The position numbers were made by a program, and so were the translations under genes. DNA of 14,579 nucleotides, from assembly GCA_004292705.1 (NCBI GenBank), contig RDXA01000160.1, positions 1 to 14,579 on the forward strand, in the 5' to 3' direction. Below the pieces are notes generated by a model, which worked only from the letters and a program-made list of their open reading frames with translations, did no database searches and was not told the DNA's origin. Source of the DNA: Sphingomonadales bacterium. GTDB lineage: Bacteria > Pseudomonadota > Alphaproteobacteria > Sphingomonadales > Sphingomonadaceae. Below, one piece after another: positions 1 through 7,673 of the stretch. Numbering within the stretch: the stretch's first letter is position 1; the number at the start of each line of letters is the position of its first letter.

Positions 1-14
1 TATGTGGTTGAGCC

Positions 15-299
15 ATGATCCAGTCCTTCGCCTGCGCAGAAACCGATCTCGTTTGGTCAGGCCGCATCAGCCGCAAGCTGCCTGCCGACATGCAGCAGCG
101 CGCGCTGGCGAAGCTTAACATGATTGATGCTGCCGAGACGCTCGACGACCTCAAATTCCCGCCCGGCAACCGCCTGCACCAACTCAAGGACGACCGCGCT
201 GGTCAGCATTCCATTTCAATTAACATGAAATGGCGTATATGTTTCGTCTGGAGAGACGGAAACGCATACGATGTCGAGGTCACAAACCACTACGAATAA
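15..299 (+). CDS. higB: HigB-family toxin (RelE/ParE superfamily mRNA interferase)
   Basis: This 94-residue protein matches the HigB 'plasmid maintenance killer' family in length and in its signature block, residues 51-77, which reads GNRLHQLKDDR, then G-x-HSI-x-IN and WRICF. Family members are ribosome-dependent RNases of RelE fold that cut mRNA during translation and are neutralised by HigA. The ATG at 15 gives the usual family N-terminus (MIQSF). Only 14 bases of upstream sequence are present, so the promoter and operator lie outside the window. The gene overlaps the following antitoxin gene by 29 bases; toxin-first order is typical of higBA and implies translational coupling. The family call is firm. 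Toxicity in this strain is an inference. Confidence 0.9.
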   Translation: MIQSFACAETDLVWSGRISRKLPADMQQRALAKLNMIDAAETLDDLKFPPGNRLHQLKDDRAGQHSISINMKWRICFVWRDGNAYDVEVTNHYE

Positions 300-591
300 C
301 CCGGACTGGCTGCACATTCCCCACGCGGGGGAAATGCTGGTTTCGGAGTTCATGGAACCCTTGAAGCTCGATACTGCCGCCTTGGCCCAAGCCATCGCGG
401 TTGAGCCGGCGCGCCTGCAAGCCATGATCGATGGCGACACCCGGATTGACGGTGAACTTGACCTCAGGCTCTCGCGCTATTTCCGCATGTCCGAGGGCTT
501 CTTTCTGCGCCTTCAGACCAGCGCCGAGCTGCGCACCGCCAAGCGCGCGCTCAATGGCGAGCTCGACCGCATTCAACCCCGCGCTGCATAA
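271..591 (+). CDS. higA: HigA-family antitoxin, XRE-type helix-turn-helix
   Basis: This 106-residue protein has the HigA/VapI pattern: an HPGE-like opening (PHAGEMLVSEFMEPL, about residues 16-30), then a helix-turn-helix of XRE type (about 31-70) and the trailing segment with SEGFFLRLQTSAELR (about 74-91). HigA proteins bind HigB and repress the higBA promoter through the helix-turn-helix. The ATG at 271 lies inside higB, and a GGAGAGACGG purine-rich stretch about 11 bases upstream can serve as ribosome binding site. The helix-turn-helix is somewhat divergent (LDTAALAQAIAVEPARLQAMIDGDTRI), but its spacing is normal. The partner gene upstream makes the assignment secure. Confidence 0.9.
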   Translation: MSRSQTTTNNPDWLHIPHAGEMLVSEFMEPLKLDTAALAQAIAVEPARLQAMIDGDTRIDGELDLRLSRYFRMSEGFFLRLQTSAELRTAKRALNGELDRIQPRAA

Positions 592-643
592 CCCCGATCC
601 GCACGCTTGAACCGCGTGGCCAAGCCTGTCACTCCCCGGTCGC

Positions 644-2152
644 ATGAGCATCCGATTCCTCGCGCTTCTGGCCGCTGCCAGCGCCCTCGCCCTCACCGCT
701 CCCACCGCCGCGCAGGATGCGCCCAAGGACGAGGCCGCCAAGCCTGCCGCCGCGCCCGAAGCGCAGGTCCGCACGCGCGAGCTCATGGGCACCTTCGGCG
801 GGCAGCGCATCGCCTATCGCGCGACCATTGCCGACACGATCCTCACCGATGACGCTGGCAAACCCGAAGCCGTCATCGTCACCACCTCCTACATCAAGAC
901 CCCGGCAGACCCTTCGCGCCCGGTGTTCTTCATCTACAACGGCGGCCCCGGTTCGGGATCGGTGTGGCTTCAGATGGGAGCCTTCGGGCCCAAGCGTGTG
1001 GCGATCCCCAGTGATGCGAAGGATGATGGCGCGCCGCCCTATCCGCTGCTCGACAATCCCGACAGCCTGCTCGATGTCGCGGACCTTGTGTTCATCGATC
1101 CTCCGGGGACGGGCTTCAGCCACCTGACGCAGGGGACCGATCCCAAGAAATACTACGGCCTGAGGCAGGATGGCCGCGCCATTGCCAAGGTCATCCGTCG
1201 CTGGATCAACGACAACGGCCGCTGGAACAGTCCCAAGTTCCTCGGCGGCGAAAGCTACGGCACCACCCGCACCGCGATGGTCGCCGACGAGCTGGAGGGC
1301 AGCACCTACAACGATGTCGGCCTCAACGGGCTGATCCTGATCTCGACGATCCTCGATTTCGCAGTCGAGGACACGACCCCGGGCAACGAACTGGCCTATG
1401 TCGTTACCCTGCCCAATATGGCGGCGGCGGCATATTATCACGGCAAGGTGCAAGCCTCCTCGGTCGAAGCGATCGCCGAGGAAGCGCGGCGCTTTGCCAT
1501 CGGGCCGTTTGCTTCTGCCTTGCTCAAGGGTCAGGAACTGCCCGCCGATGAGCGCGCCGCCGTGCGCAAGGAACTCTCGCGCCTGACCGGCCTGTCGGAG
1601 ACCTATCTCGATCAGGCCAATCTGCGTGTCACCGACCAGCGGTTCTACAAGGAGCTGCTGCGCGACCGCAACCAGACCGTGGGCCGCCTCGATGCGCGCT
1701 ACACCGGCACCGACTATGACAGCGCCGGGGAGACCCCGGATAATGATCCGAGCTTTTACGGCATCGACGCGGGCTACACCGCCGCGATCAACAGCTGGGC
1801 GCGCGAGACGCTCGGCTACAAGACCGATCGCGAATACCAGTCGATCGGACGCGAGCCGGGGCGCAACTGGGACTGGAGCCTGGAAGGCTCGTTCCGCGGT
1901 GCCTATCTCAATGTCGCCCCGCTGATCGGGCAGGCAATGCGGCAGAACAGCCAGCTCCGCCTCTTCAATGCGCAAGGCTGGTATGATTTCGCGACGCCCT
2001 TCTTCGGCGCGGAGTATTCGCTCAAGCGCCCCGGCATCCCGCAGGATCGCATCACGTGGAAATATTACGACGCAGGCCACATGATGTATATCCGCGACGC
2101 GGATCGCGCCAAGTTGTCGGCTGATATTCGAGCCTTCATCCGCGCCAGATGA
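644..2152 (+). CDS. Periplasmic serine carboxypeptidase-like protein (peptidase family S10)
   Basis: This 502-residue protein has a cleavable signal peptide (residues 1-23, ending TAAQD) and the complete S10 catalytic set. The oxyanion-region motif NGGPGSGS begins at Asn99, the nucleophile is Ser204 in GESYG, Asp448 sits in GWYDFATP, and His479 sits in DAGHMM. S10 enzymes are alpha/beta-hydrolase-fold carboxypeptidases that remove C-terminal residues; bacterial members are usually exported, and the signal peptide puts this one in the periplasm or outside the cell. The natural substrate cannot be read from sequence. No strong Shine-Dalgarno sequence precedes the ATG at 644, but no in-frame start lies between it and higA. 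The gene overlaps the next one by 4 bases (ATGA), so the two are probably co-translated. Confidence 0.92.
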   Translation: MSIRFLALLAAASALALTAPTAAQDAPKDEAAKPAAAPEAQVRTRELMGTFGGQRIAYRATIADTILTDDAGKPEAVIVTTSYIKTPADPSRPVFFIYNGGPGSGSVWLQMGAFGPKRVAIPSDAKDDGAPPYPLLDNPDSLLDVADLVFIDPPGTGFSHLTQGTDPKKYYGLRQDGRAIAKVIRRWINDNGRWNSPKFLGGESYGTTRTAMVADELEGSTYNDVGLNGLILISTILDFAVEDTTPGNELAYVVTLPNMAAAAYYHGKVQASSVEAIAEEARRFAIGPFASALLKGQELPADERAAVRKELSRLTGLSETYLDQANLRVTDQRFYKELLRDRNQTVGRLDARYTGTDYDSAGETPDNDPSFYGIDAGYTAAINSWARETLGYKTDREYQSIGREPGRNWDWSLEGSFRGAYLNVAPLIGQAMRQNSQLRLFNAQGWYDFATPFFGAEYSLKRPGIPQDRITWKYYDAGHMMYIRDADRAKLSADIRAFIRAR

Positions 2153-2727
2153 GCAAGTGGCTTTTGCTGATGGGCGGACTGGCGCTGGTGGGTGGGCTCG
2201 CCGGATGCAAGCCGCCACCGACCGATGCGGCAATCGCGCGCGTCTCGCTGCTTTCACCCACCAGCGGCCCTTCAGAACCACTGCCCTCGCCTGACACCAC
2301 TGGCGCGGTGTGGGCGCGCACCGACAACCCTCTGCGGCTGGTCTATGGCGTGCCCGGTCGGCCGGTGCTGCTCGCGCTGGAATGTCTGGCACCTGCCAGC
2401 CCAGAGTCAGCCCTTCGGATCACCCGCCATGCCCCGGCGGATGCGGGCGCGAGCGCGCTGCTGGCGCTGATCGGCAATGGCATGATCGGGCGCTTCCCGG
2501 TTGATGCGACCAGTCTCGACGGAAAGCCGCCGCGGTGGCAGGGCGAGGTGCCCGCGGTGACACCGCAATGGGACGCGCTCAAGCCCGAGCGCGAGGCAAC
2601 CGTCACCGTGCCGGGCGCGGGGCTGGTGCGGCTCAATCCCAGCCCGTTGCCGATGGAGCTGGTCAGCGCGTGCCGGGGGACGGCCGATCCCGCTGCGCCG
2701 CCTGTGCTTCCAGCAATTCCGGGGTAA
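2149..2727 (+). CDS. Small putative lipoprotein of unknown function
   Basis: I do not recognise a family for this 192-residue protein. Residues 1-20 form a classic lipoprotein signal: short basic start, hydrophobic run, and the lipobox Leu17-Ala18-Gly19-Cys20, so Cys20 should be acylated. Lys at position 21 rather than Asp does not suggest inner-membrane retention by the enterobacterial +2 rule, which may not hold here. The mature part is Pro/Ala/Gly-rich and contains one further Cys pair candidate (ECLAP and SACRG), possibly a disulfide. The ATG start overlaps the peptidase stop codon by 4 bases, so both are likely made together in the envelope. Its last 65 bases are also the 3' end of dsbD on the other strand. 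High third-position GC supports it being real coding sequence. Confidence 0.75.
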   Translation: MSKWLLLMGGLALVGGLAGCKPPPTDAAIARVSLLSPTSGPSEPLPSPDTTGAVWARTDNPLRLVYGVPGRPVLLALECLAPASPESALRITRHAPADAGASALLALIGNGMIGRFPVDATSLDGKPPRWQGEVPAVTPQWDALKPEREATVTVPGAGLVRLNPSPLPMELVSACRGTADPAAPPVLPAIPG

Positions 2728-4759
2728 GCACCTGGGGCAATTGCTCCGGCGTCGTCGCGCCCGGTGCATACCACAGGTAAAGCGGCACACCCGCTGCGCC
2801 CTGCTGCGTCAGGAATTGCGTGATCGCCTCGTCGCGCCGCGTCCAGTCGCCCACCATGGTCACCGCGCCCGCACGCTCGAAGGCTGCGCGAACGCTCTCG
2901 CGCTCGATGGCGGCGGCTTCATTGACCTTGCAGGTCACGCACCAGTCGGCGGTGAACCACAGAAACACCGGCTTGCCCGAAGCGCGCGCCGCCTCCAGTG
3001 CCTCGCTGCTGAAGGCCTGAGGGCCATGGATGCTCTCTGCCGGCTCGCTGCCCTTGGCTTCATAGACCGAGGGCAGCGCGATCGCGGCAAAGGCGACAAA
3101 TGGCGCTGCCACCAGCCCGAATGCAGGCCAGGCCATCTTGCCGCCGCGTTGCAGCTTGCCCACGATGAACAGCGCCACGACCACGCCAAACACCAGCACA
3201 AGCGCGATGAGACCAAAGGGCCGCCCGCCCAACTGGACTGTGAGCCACAGCAGCGCGAAGGCCGTCAGCCCCATCGGCACGGCCATGATCCGCCGGAACC
3301 GCTCCATCCACGCGCCGGGCCGCGGCAGCATCCGCCTGAGCGGCGGCACGAACCCGAGCAGCAGAAATGGCAGCGCCAGGCCCAGCCCCAGCAGCGCGAA
3401 CAGCAACAGTGCCTGTGGCACCGGCAGCAACAGCGCAGCGCCCAACGCCGCGGCCATGAACGGACCGGTGCAGGGGGTCGCCACAAAGGCCGCCAGCAAC
3501 CCGGTCGCAAACGCGCCCGCCGGTTCGCCGCCCAGCCGCATGCTGACCGCAGGCAGTTCAAACAGGCCAGCGAAATTCACCGTGATCGCCGCTGCCAGCA
3601 CCAGCAGCGCGACCACCACGCCGGGCTCCTGCAACTGGAACGCCCAGCCAACCTGCTCGCCCGCCGCGCGCAGCGCCAGCAGCATCGCGCCCAGCGCAAG
3701 ACAGGCCAGCACCACGCCTGCCGTATAGGCGAGGCCCTCGGCGCGCGCCTTGGCCTCGCTCTCCCCGGCGCGGGCCAGCGCGATCGCTTTCAGGCTGAGG
3801 ATCGGGAAGACGCAGGGCATGATGTTGAGCAACAGTCCGCCAAACAGCGCGCCGAATATGAGCGTCCACAGCGGCGCGGTCTGCACAGCTACCGGCCCGG
3901 CGATGACCTCGCCGCCCGTCGGCACCGATCCGAGTCCGGCAGCAAAGCGCACACCGCTTCCGTTACCGAAGGCAAGGATACCGGCCACCGTCTCGGCCTT
4001 GCCCGTGCCATACTGGTCAAGCGGGATTTCGGCGACCAGCACGTCCCCGATGCGGCGGAAGGTCTGGGCTGCGGCGTAGCTGACGAGCCGTTCGTTGGCG
4101 ACAAAGACGTGGGGTTGGGCAAGGCCCATGCCTTCGGGCAGCGGGATCGCGATGCGCAGTTGCTGGCCGGTGATCGCGAAGCTGGCCCCGGCATCCAGCA
4201 ACGGCGCCACCTCCGCCCGCCAGCGCGCAAAGTCGCCGCCCGGTTTCGCCTCCAGCAGCGCGTCCTGCGGCACGCAGATCTCATCGGTGCAGGCGAGAAA
4301 TTCGACGTGGCCCCTGATCGGCTCCGGCCCCAAGCTCCGGAGGCTCGGCCCCGGCGTGACTGGCACCAGCACGGTGTAAGAGCCCTGATAGATGTGGTTC
4401 ATCAGATCGCTGATCAGCAACCGCTCCGGCACTGGATAGCGAGCCTCGCCCACCTCCCAGTCGGGCGGCAGGTCAAGCGTCAGGCGCATTCCCTGCCCGG
4501 CATCACCGGGGTTCGACCAATAGCCATGCCATTCCGGTGCGCTCGGCGTGAAGCGCAGCGCGAGCAGCCATTCCTTGCCTTCGGTCGGTGCACCCTCGGC
4601 GTAGAGTTCAACGGCAATGTGCTGGTCGCCGAAATTGGCCTTGCGCCCGCTGGCATCCTGCGCCTGCGCGCTGGCCGCCAGCACCAGACTTGCGGTCAGC
4701 GCAAGGACCCTTGCAGCGAATTGTCGGATGATGGGCGGGAAGATTCTTGCGTGTGGCAC
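2663..4759 (-). CDS. dsbD: Transmembrane thiol:disulfide reductase, DsbD/ScsB family
   Basis: This 698-residue protein moves reducing power from cytoplasmic thioredoxin across the inner membrane to periplasmic partners such as DsbC-like isomerases or cytochrome c maturation proteins. All three DsbD parts are visible. After a signal peptide (about 1-34, ending AQAQ) comes a periplasmic N-terminal domain with a Cys pair, Cys157 and Cys162 (CTDEIC). A membrane core follows, about residues 295-580, with roughly eight helices and the two redox cysteines Cys316 (IMPCVFP) and Cys430 (ATPCTGP). The C-terminal thioredoxin-like domain carries WCVTCK, Cys607 and Cys610. The start is GTG, with GAGGG about 6 bases upstream. 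Its 3' end overlaps the convergent lipoprotein gene by 65 bases. All key cysteines are present, so it should be functional. Confidence 0.95.
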   Translation of the reverse strand: MPHARIFPPIIRQFAARVLALTASLVLAASAQAQDASGRKANFGDQHIAVELYAEGAPTEGKEWLLALRFTPSAPEWHGYWSNPGDAGQGMRLTLDLPPDWEVGEARYPVPERLLISDLMNHIYQGSYTVLVPVTPGPSLRSLGPEPIRGHVEFLACTDEICVPQDALLEAKPGGDFARWRAEVAPLLDAGASFAITGQQLRIAIPLPEGMGLAQPHVFVANERLVSYAAAQTFRRIGDVLVAEIPLDQYGTGKAETVAGILAFGNGSGVRFAAGLGSVPTGGEVIAGPVAVQTAPLWTLIFGALFGGLLLNIMPCVFPILSLKAIALARAGESEAKARAEGLAYTAGVVLACLALGAMLLALRAAGEQVGWAFQLQEPGVVVALLVLAAAITVNFAGLFELPAVSMRLGGEPAGAFATGLLAAFVATPCTGPFMAAALGAALLLPVPQALLLFALLGLGLALPFLLLGFVPPLRRMLPRPGAWMERFRRIMAVPMGLTAFALLWLTVQLGGRPFGLIALVLVFGVVVALFIVGKLQRGGKMAWPAFGLVAAPFVAFAAIALPSVYEAKGSEPAESIHGPQAFSSEALEAARASGKPVFLWFTADWCVTCKVNEAAAIERESVRAAFERAGAVTMVGDWTRRDEAITQFLTQQGAAGVPLYLWYAPGATTPEQLPQVLTPELLEAQAAQRDRPSPGTR

Positions 4760-4809
4760 GGGCTACCCTCTAGGCTCTGGGCCTTGAGTTCGCAATCGGA
4801 GCGCATCGG

Positions 4810-5988
4810 GTGACAGCAACGACAGAATTACCGCGCGATCTGGTGATCCTTGGCGGCGGACTGGTGGGGATGACGCTGGCGCTGGCCGCCGCGAAGAAGG
4901 GCTTGTCGAGCCACGTGATCGACCGCGCCGACCCGGCCGAACTGACCGCAGAAGGCTTCGACGACCGCGCCACCGCGATCTCGACCGCGAGCTGGCACCT
5001 GTTCGAGAATATCGGCATCGCGGCAGGGCTGGAGGCATTCGCCTGCGACATCGCCAGCATCGCCGTGACCGATCAGAACAAGCCCGGGCGGCTGGATTTC
5101 GTCCCCGGCGAGGGCGGCGGCACCTTAGGCCGGATGTTCCCAAACCGCCGCCTGCGCCTCGCCCTGTTCGAGGCGGCCGCGCGCGAGCCGCTGATCAACT
5201 GGATCGCCAAGGCCCATGTGACCGAGCGCGAACGCAGCGAATATGGCGTGGCTGCCGTGCTGGCTGATGGGCAGAAGCTGAAAGGCCGCCTGATGATCGC
5301 TGCCGAGGGTCGCCAGTCGCCGACCCGCGACGCGGCAGGCATTTCCATCGCCAAGTGGGATTACAAGCACCGCGCGATCATCGCCGGGCTGACCCATGAA
5401 AAGCCGCACGGCAATGTCGCGTGGGAAATCTTCTACCCCGCCGGGCCGTTTGCGCTGCTGCCGCTGAATGATGATGCGGATGGCACGCACCGTTCATCGC
5501 TGGTGTGGACGGTGTCGGAGGCCGACGGCGCGGGGGTGATGAAGCTGGGCGACCGGGCGTTTCTGGCCGAGGTCGAGAAGCGCATGGGCGGGGTGCTGGG
5601 CAAAGTGCTCAGCGTCGGCCACCGCTCAAGCTGGCCGCTCGGCTTTCACCATACAGCCAAGATCACGGCGGACCGGCTCGCCCTGATCGGGGATTCGGCG
5701 CACGGCATCCACCCGATCGCCGGGCAGGGTCTCAACCTCGGCCTGCGGGATGTGGGCGCGCTGGTCGAAGTGCTCAAGCGATACGAGACATGGCGCGGGC
5801 TCGACAGCTTCATGGTGGCGCTGGCGACCGATGGCCTCACCCGCCTGTTCGGTGTCCCCGGCGGCGCGGCGAGCGCGGTGCGGCGGCTCGGCATGGCGGC
5901 GGTGCAGCGCACGCCGGTGCTCAAGCAGTTCTTCATGGACGAGGCGCGCGGGGTTTCGGGCGATCTGCCAGAGATCCTGCGGGCCTAA
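4810..5988 (+). CDS. FAD-dependent ubiquinone-biosynthesis hydroxylase, UbiH/UbiF/COQ6 family
   Basis: This 392-residue flavoprotein belongs to the UbiH/UbiF/VisC/Coq6 monooxygenases, which hydroxylate the aromatic ring of ubiquinone precursors using FAD, NAD(P)H or a quinone-linked reductant, and O2. The N-terminal FAD fold shows GGGLVG (Gly15, Gly17, Gly20). The family motif DDRATAIS is at 51-58. The second FAD motif GDSAHGIHPIAGQGLNLGL begins at Gly294-Asp295. Alphaproteobacterial members often hydroxylate more than one ring position, so I do not assign UbiH, UbiF or UbiL specifically. The start is GTG, with GGAG 8 bases upstream (4798-4801). It diverges from dsbD across 50 bases, and its stop codon overlaps the stop of the convergent mitofilin-like gene. 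Confidence 0.92.
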   Translation: MTATTELPRDLVILGGGLVGMTLALAAAKKGLSSHVIDRADPAELTAEGFDDRATAISTASWHLFENIGIAAGLEAFACDIASIAVTDQNKPGRLDFVPGEGGGTLGRMFPNRRLRLALFEAAAREPLINWIAKAHVTERERSEYGVAAVLADGQKLKGRLMIAAEGRQSPTRDAAGISIAKWDYKHRAIIAGLTHEKPHGNVAWEIFYPAGPFALLPLNDDADGTHRSSLVWTVSEADGAGVMKLGDRAFLAEVEKRMGGVLGKVLSVGHRSSWPLGFHHTAKITADRLALIGDSAHGIHPIAGQGLNLGLRDVGALVEVLKRYETWRGLDSFMVALATDGLTRLFGVPGGAASAVRRLGMAAVQRTPVLKQFFMDEARGVSGDLPEILRA

Positions 5989-6908
5989 GACCGAACCAGC
6001 GGGCTGAGCTGGCGCACCGGATTGCCCGCACCATCGCGCAAGCCGCGCTGATCGAGCACGGCGGCTGTTTCGATCACCTCCAGCGCGTCCATCGCCTTCT
6101 TGTAGCGTTCCGCATCCTTGATCCACGCCTCGGCCTTGGCCGCGCCCGGCATGCCCTTTACCTCGTCGATCGCTGCCTGATAACGTCCCTGCTCAAGCGC
6201 CCAGCGCGCGCGTTCGAGGCGGCGCTGCGGCTGTGGTGACGGGGTGCTTTCACGCCGGACCACAAAGAGCTGACCAAGCTCGCGCTGGAAGGCCGCCCAT
6301 GACGGTCCCTCGCTGCTTTCGCGCAGCTGGGGGGCCAGCCCCTCAAGCCGCGCGACCAGGCTGTCAAGCCGGATCGGTTTGCGCGAGAATTCGATGATCG
6401 TGCCGACCGCATTGGGCCATTGATCGCCAAAGCGCAGCCGCAATTGATCCGACAGATAGCCAAGCTCGGCCCCGCGCTCGACTGCACGGCGGGTGGCGAA
6501 GGCGATCAGCAGGCTTTCGGCCCGCGCGGCATTTCCGGCGGCGGCCTGCGCCTGAAGGTCAAGCTGCGTAAGCCGTTGTTCGGCCGCGGCAAGGCGCTGA
6601 TCGAGCCCGCCCTGCTGCTCGGCGACCCGTTCCGCCGCCTGCTCGGCCTTGATTGCGGCGGCGAGCGGCGTGGGCGAGGCGGCGAGCGCAGGCATGGGTG
6701 TCGGCCCAGCAGCACCCTTGTCCGTCCCGGCCACCACGTCGGCGCGCGGCGGCGCGCCAGCGCGTTCACCGGCGAGATTATACCACACCACCCAGCCGAC
6801 GAGCGCCCCGCCCGCGACGAAGGCGAGCAATGCGGCGAGCATCAGCGTCCGACCCGATGACGGTTTGCGGCTGTTGCCTCGCGGCGATGGTCCCGGTTGC
6901 GATGCCAT
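5985..6908 (-). CDS. Mic60/mitofilin-like inner-membrane protein of the heme cluster
   Basis: This 307-residue protein has a basic, Pro/Ser-rich cytoplasmic start, one transmembrane helix (about residues 22-45), an Ala/Pro-rich linker, a predicted coiled coil (about 85-130, rich in Ala, Gln and Glu) and a conserved C-terminal module. That module contains RRLERARWALEQGRYQAAIDEVKGMPG followed by AEAWIKDAERY, which resembles the alphaproteobacterial mitofilin/Mic60 signature. Alphaproteobacterial Mic60 is typically encoded next to hemC/hemD, exactly as here, and is the bacterial relative of the mitochondrial MICOS protein that shapes cristae. The ATG lies 48 bases past the hemD stop, on the same strand. 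Older annotation would say 'hypothetical membrane protein' or 'HemX-like'. The family call rests on motif and context and was not checked by profile search. Confidence 0.78.
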   Translation of the reverse strand: MASQPGPSPRGNSRKPSSGRTLMLAALLAFVAGGALVGWVVWYNLAGERAGAPPRADVVAGTDKGAAGPTPMPALAASPTPLAAAIKAEQAAERVAEQQGGLDQRLAAAEQRLTQLDLQAQAAAGNAARAESLLIAFATRRAVERGAELGYLSDQLRLRFGDQWPNAVGTIIEFSRKPIRLDSLVARLEGLAPQLRESSEGPSWAAFQRELGQLFVVRRESTPSPQPQRRLERARWALEQGRYQAAIDEVKGMPGAAKAEAWIKDAERYKKAMDALEVIETAAVLDQRGLRDGAGNPVRQLSPLVRS

Positions 6909-6956
6909 CTGTATCCGTTCTTGCGACCCTGATCTTTTGCGTCTCCGTCGCCGTGC

Positions 6957-7673
6957 TTACGGCTGCCGGAGGGGGTGGCCCAAAGTGGAGCGCGGCGCGC
7001 CGCACAAGTCAAATGCCAATTGTAGGAATGTGCTCTCGTCAGGCCGCGCTGCGGTGTGAACCGCCCCCCACCCCGCACCTGCTGCATCGGCGATACGCGG
7101 GCCGAGCGCGGCGACGGCAATCGTCTCGCGTGGAAGACCGAGCCGATCGCACTCGGCGGCGAAGCGGCGCGCTGTGGCGGCGGAGTGCAGCAACACCAGC
7201 GCCGCGCCGCTCTCCAGCATTGGCACCACCGGATCGAGCGGGAGGGGCACACTACGATAGGCGATCACCTCGGCGATGGTAACGCCGGTCGGAGGGTTGA
7301 GCGGCACGTGCTCTTCGCCCGCGATACGCAGCAGGCGGCAGGGTGGCGGTATCGCGTCGAGCACGCCTTGCAGGCCCCCGCTCCCCGTCATCGCGACGGT
7401 AAATCCGGCGGCCCGGGCGGCAATGGCGGTGGCTTCGCCAACGGCATAGACGGGTTTGGCGGCAAGGCGGGCAAGGTGCGGCCCGCCGTGAAGGATCGCA
7501 TTGGCGCTGCCGACCAGCAGACCATCGAACCCGTCAGGCTCGGGACAGGCCCAGTCGATTGCGCGGATTTCGGACAGGGCGTGACCGGTGATCGTCAGCC
7601 CCATGGCGCGGGCTTTGTCCAGCGTCGCGGCCAGCCCCGGCTCCGGGCGCAGGGCGAGCAGGTGGAAGCTCAT
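6957..7673 (-). CDS. hemD: Uroporphyrinogen-III synthase
   Basis: This 238-residue protein closes the linear tetrapyrrole hydroxymethylbilane, inverting ring D, to give uroporphyrinogen III for heme, siroheme, cobalamin or bacteriochlorophyll. Sequence conservation in this family is low, but the two-lobed pattern is there. The first lobe has the LLVGSANAILHG segment; a VYAVGEATAIAARAAGF segment sits at the hinge (VGxxTAxAAxxxGF signature). The second lobe has LLRIAGEE, VLLHSAATARRF and the C-terminal ALGPRIADAAGAGWGAVHTAARPDESTFL, which is typical of alphaproteobacterial HemD. Its ATG overlaps the hemC stop in an ATGA arrangement, so the two enzymes acting in sequence are translationally coupled. 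It is followed by the mitofilin-like gene. Confidence 0.93.
   Translation of the reverse strand: MSFHLLALRPEPGLAATLDKARAMGLTITGHALSEIRAIDWACPEPDGFDGLLVGSANAILHGGPHLARLAAKPVYAVGEATAIAARAAGFTVAMTGSGGLQGVLDAIPPPCRLLRIAGEEHVPLNPPTGVTIAEVIAYRSVPLPLDPVVPMLESGAALVLLHSAATARRFAAECDRLGLPRETIAVAALGPRIADAAGAGWGAVHTAARPDESTFLQLAFDLCGAPRSTLGHPLRQP

Noticed and set aside
15..591. higBA as the edge of a mobile element
   Set aside because: No integrase, tRNA, attachment repeat or compositional break is visible next to it, and the left flank is outside the window.
629..2392. Long open frame (587 codons) on the minus strand opposite the S10 peptidase
   Set aside because: It mirrors a gene with a complete catalytic triad. 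The product is a low-complexity Arg/Gly/Ala sequence with no family features, as expected antisense to GC-rich genes.
2741..4813. 690-codon plus-strand frame opposite dsbD
   Set aside because: The translation is Gln/Arg/His-rich noise, while the minus strand encodes a full DsbD with all redox cysteines.
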